This document shows, piece after piece, positions 63,750 to 64,000 of a DNA stretch of 64,000 nt. The translations under genes were made by a program, and so were the position numbers. Source of the stretch: Phycisphaerales bacterium (lineage in GTDB: Bacteria > Planctomycetota > Phycisphaerae > Phycisphaerales > UBA1924); NCBI GenBank assembly GCA_029260495.1, contig JAJDDD010000008.1, positions 1 through 64,000 on the forward strand, in the 5' to 3' direction. The notes beneath the pieces are model-generated. The model was not told the origin of the DNA, did not search any database, and was given only the letters and a program-made list of their open reading frames with translations. Position 1 is the first letter of the stretch. Every line of letters begins with the position of its first letter.

Positions 63750-64000
63750 TCAGGCAGTGCGTTTTCGGCGATTTTCAAGCGCGATGATGTGCTTCTTGGC
63801 CTCGCCAACGAGATAGAAGCTGCCTGTGATGCAAATCAGATCGTCTCGACTGACAGCCCGAATCGCGATATCAAGAGCCTCGGTCAGATTCTCCGCCACC
63901 TGCGTCATCTTGCCCGAAATCTCCCCGAACCGCTGCTGCAGCTCGTGCGGATCCATCGCCCGGCTGTTCGCCTTGGCGCGAGTGAATATGAGCTTGTCGG
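63750..64000 (-). CDS. folC: Folylpolyglutamate synthase (FolC), C-terminal end only
   Basis: The frame is open through the right edge (DKLIFTRAKANSRAMDPHEL) and ends at 63750. The C-terminal ligase signature RDDLICITGSFYLVGEAKKHI (quoted in part: ITGSFYLVGEAK) and the DKLIFTRA strand identify a FolC/Mur-ligase-type protein, which adds glutamates to folate. The N-terminal ATP-binding part lies outside the window. The call is firm from the C-terminal motif; whether it is a bifunctional dihydrofolate synthase cannot be seen. Confidence 0.85.
   Translation of the reverse strand, partial: DKLIFTRAKANSRAMDPHELQQRFGEISGKMTQVAENLTEALDIAIRAVSRDDLICITGSFYLVGEAKKHIIALENRRKRTA

Overview
The window looks like a chromosomal segment of a planctomycete, most likely of the Phycisphaerae. 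GC is moderately high by eye. There are lipoprotein signals, an RND metal pump and lpxB, so the envelope is Gram-negative. Three secreted proteins plus one decayed copy end in the Ca-loop repeat 'GDGFVGSxDLAxLLGxWG', a C-terminal tail I associate with that class. This placement is inference; no rRNA lies in the window. The bacterial core genes present (rdgB, lepA, aspS, lpxB, korAB, pckA, leuS, folC, tRNA-fMet, tRNA-His) are chromosomal in character, and I see no phage, IS element or CRISPR array.

Layout. 1-1.7 kb: truncated M48 protease, RdgB, initiator tRNA. 1.9-10.7 kb: a heavy-metal operon (Cys-rich exported protein, CusC/TolC-like lipoprotein, CusB-like adaptor with two metal-binding zinc-ribbon-like motifs, large CusA-like pump, periplasmic protein with four TRASH/YHS-like Cys repeats). 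10.7-26 kb: a surface-glycan cluster with GT2 and GT4/GT-B glycosyltransferases, multidomain methyltransferases (FkbM, TylF/CmcI-like) and a 2OG-Fe(II) oxygenase. Four of its proteins share a PglD_N-like Rossmann module with a 'GAGxHT' loop. 26.1-29.5 kb: LURP-one protein and a dockerin-tailed metalloprotease with a strong terminator. 29.6-34.5 kb: a minus-strand operon pairing two Rieske fusions (Rieske-glutamate-synthase-like, Rieske-ThDP enzyme) with DUF2721 and DUF1622 membrane proteins.

35.4-36.6 kb: a two-gene operon whose first gene is the most notable item. It is a lipoprotein with a heavy-metal-associated (HMA) domain whose second metal-binding Cys codon is TGA. A SECIS-like hairpin sits at the right distance, and the read-through frame ends in an ATGA overlap with the next gene. 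It is a probable selenoprotein (CxxU). 36.8-47.7 kb: housekeeping genes lepA, a nitrilase-family amidase, aspS and lpxB, a TPR protein, and a 2-oxoacid:ferredoxin oxidoreductase (korAB). 47.8-54.9 kb: FG-GAP beta-propeller secreted protein, TIGR03032 protein, a decayed FG-GAP paralogue, and an M36 fungalysin-like protease. 55.1-64 kb: tRNA-His, pckA, a degenerate alpha/beta hydrolase fused to a SnoaL-like domain, a duplicated 2TM protein, an iodotyrosine-deiodinase-like flavoprotein, an oversized leuS, and the 3' end of folC.

Many neighbours in the metal and glycan operons overlap by ATGA or GTGA, indicating translational coupling. All functional calls come from reading motifs; no database search was run.
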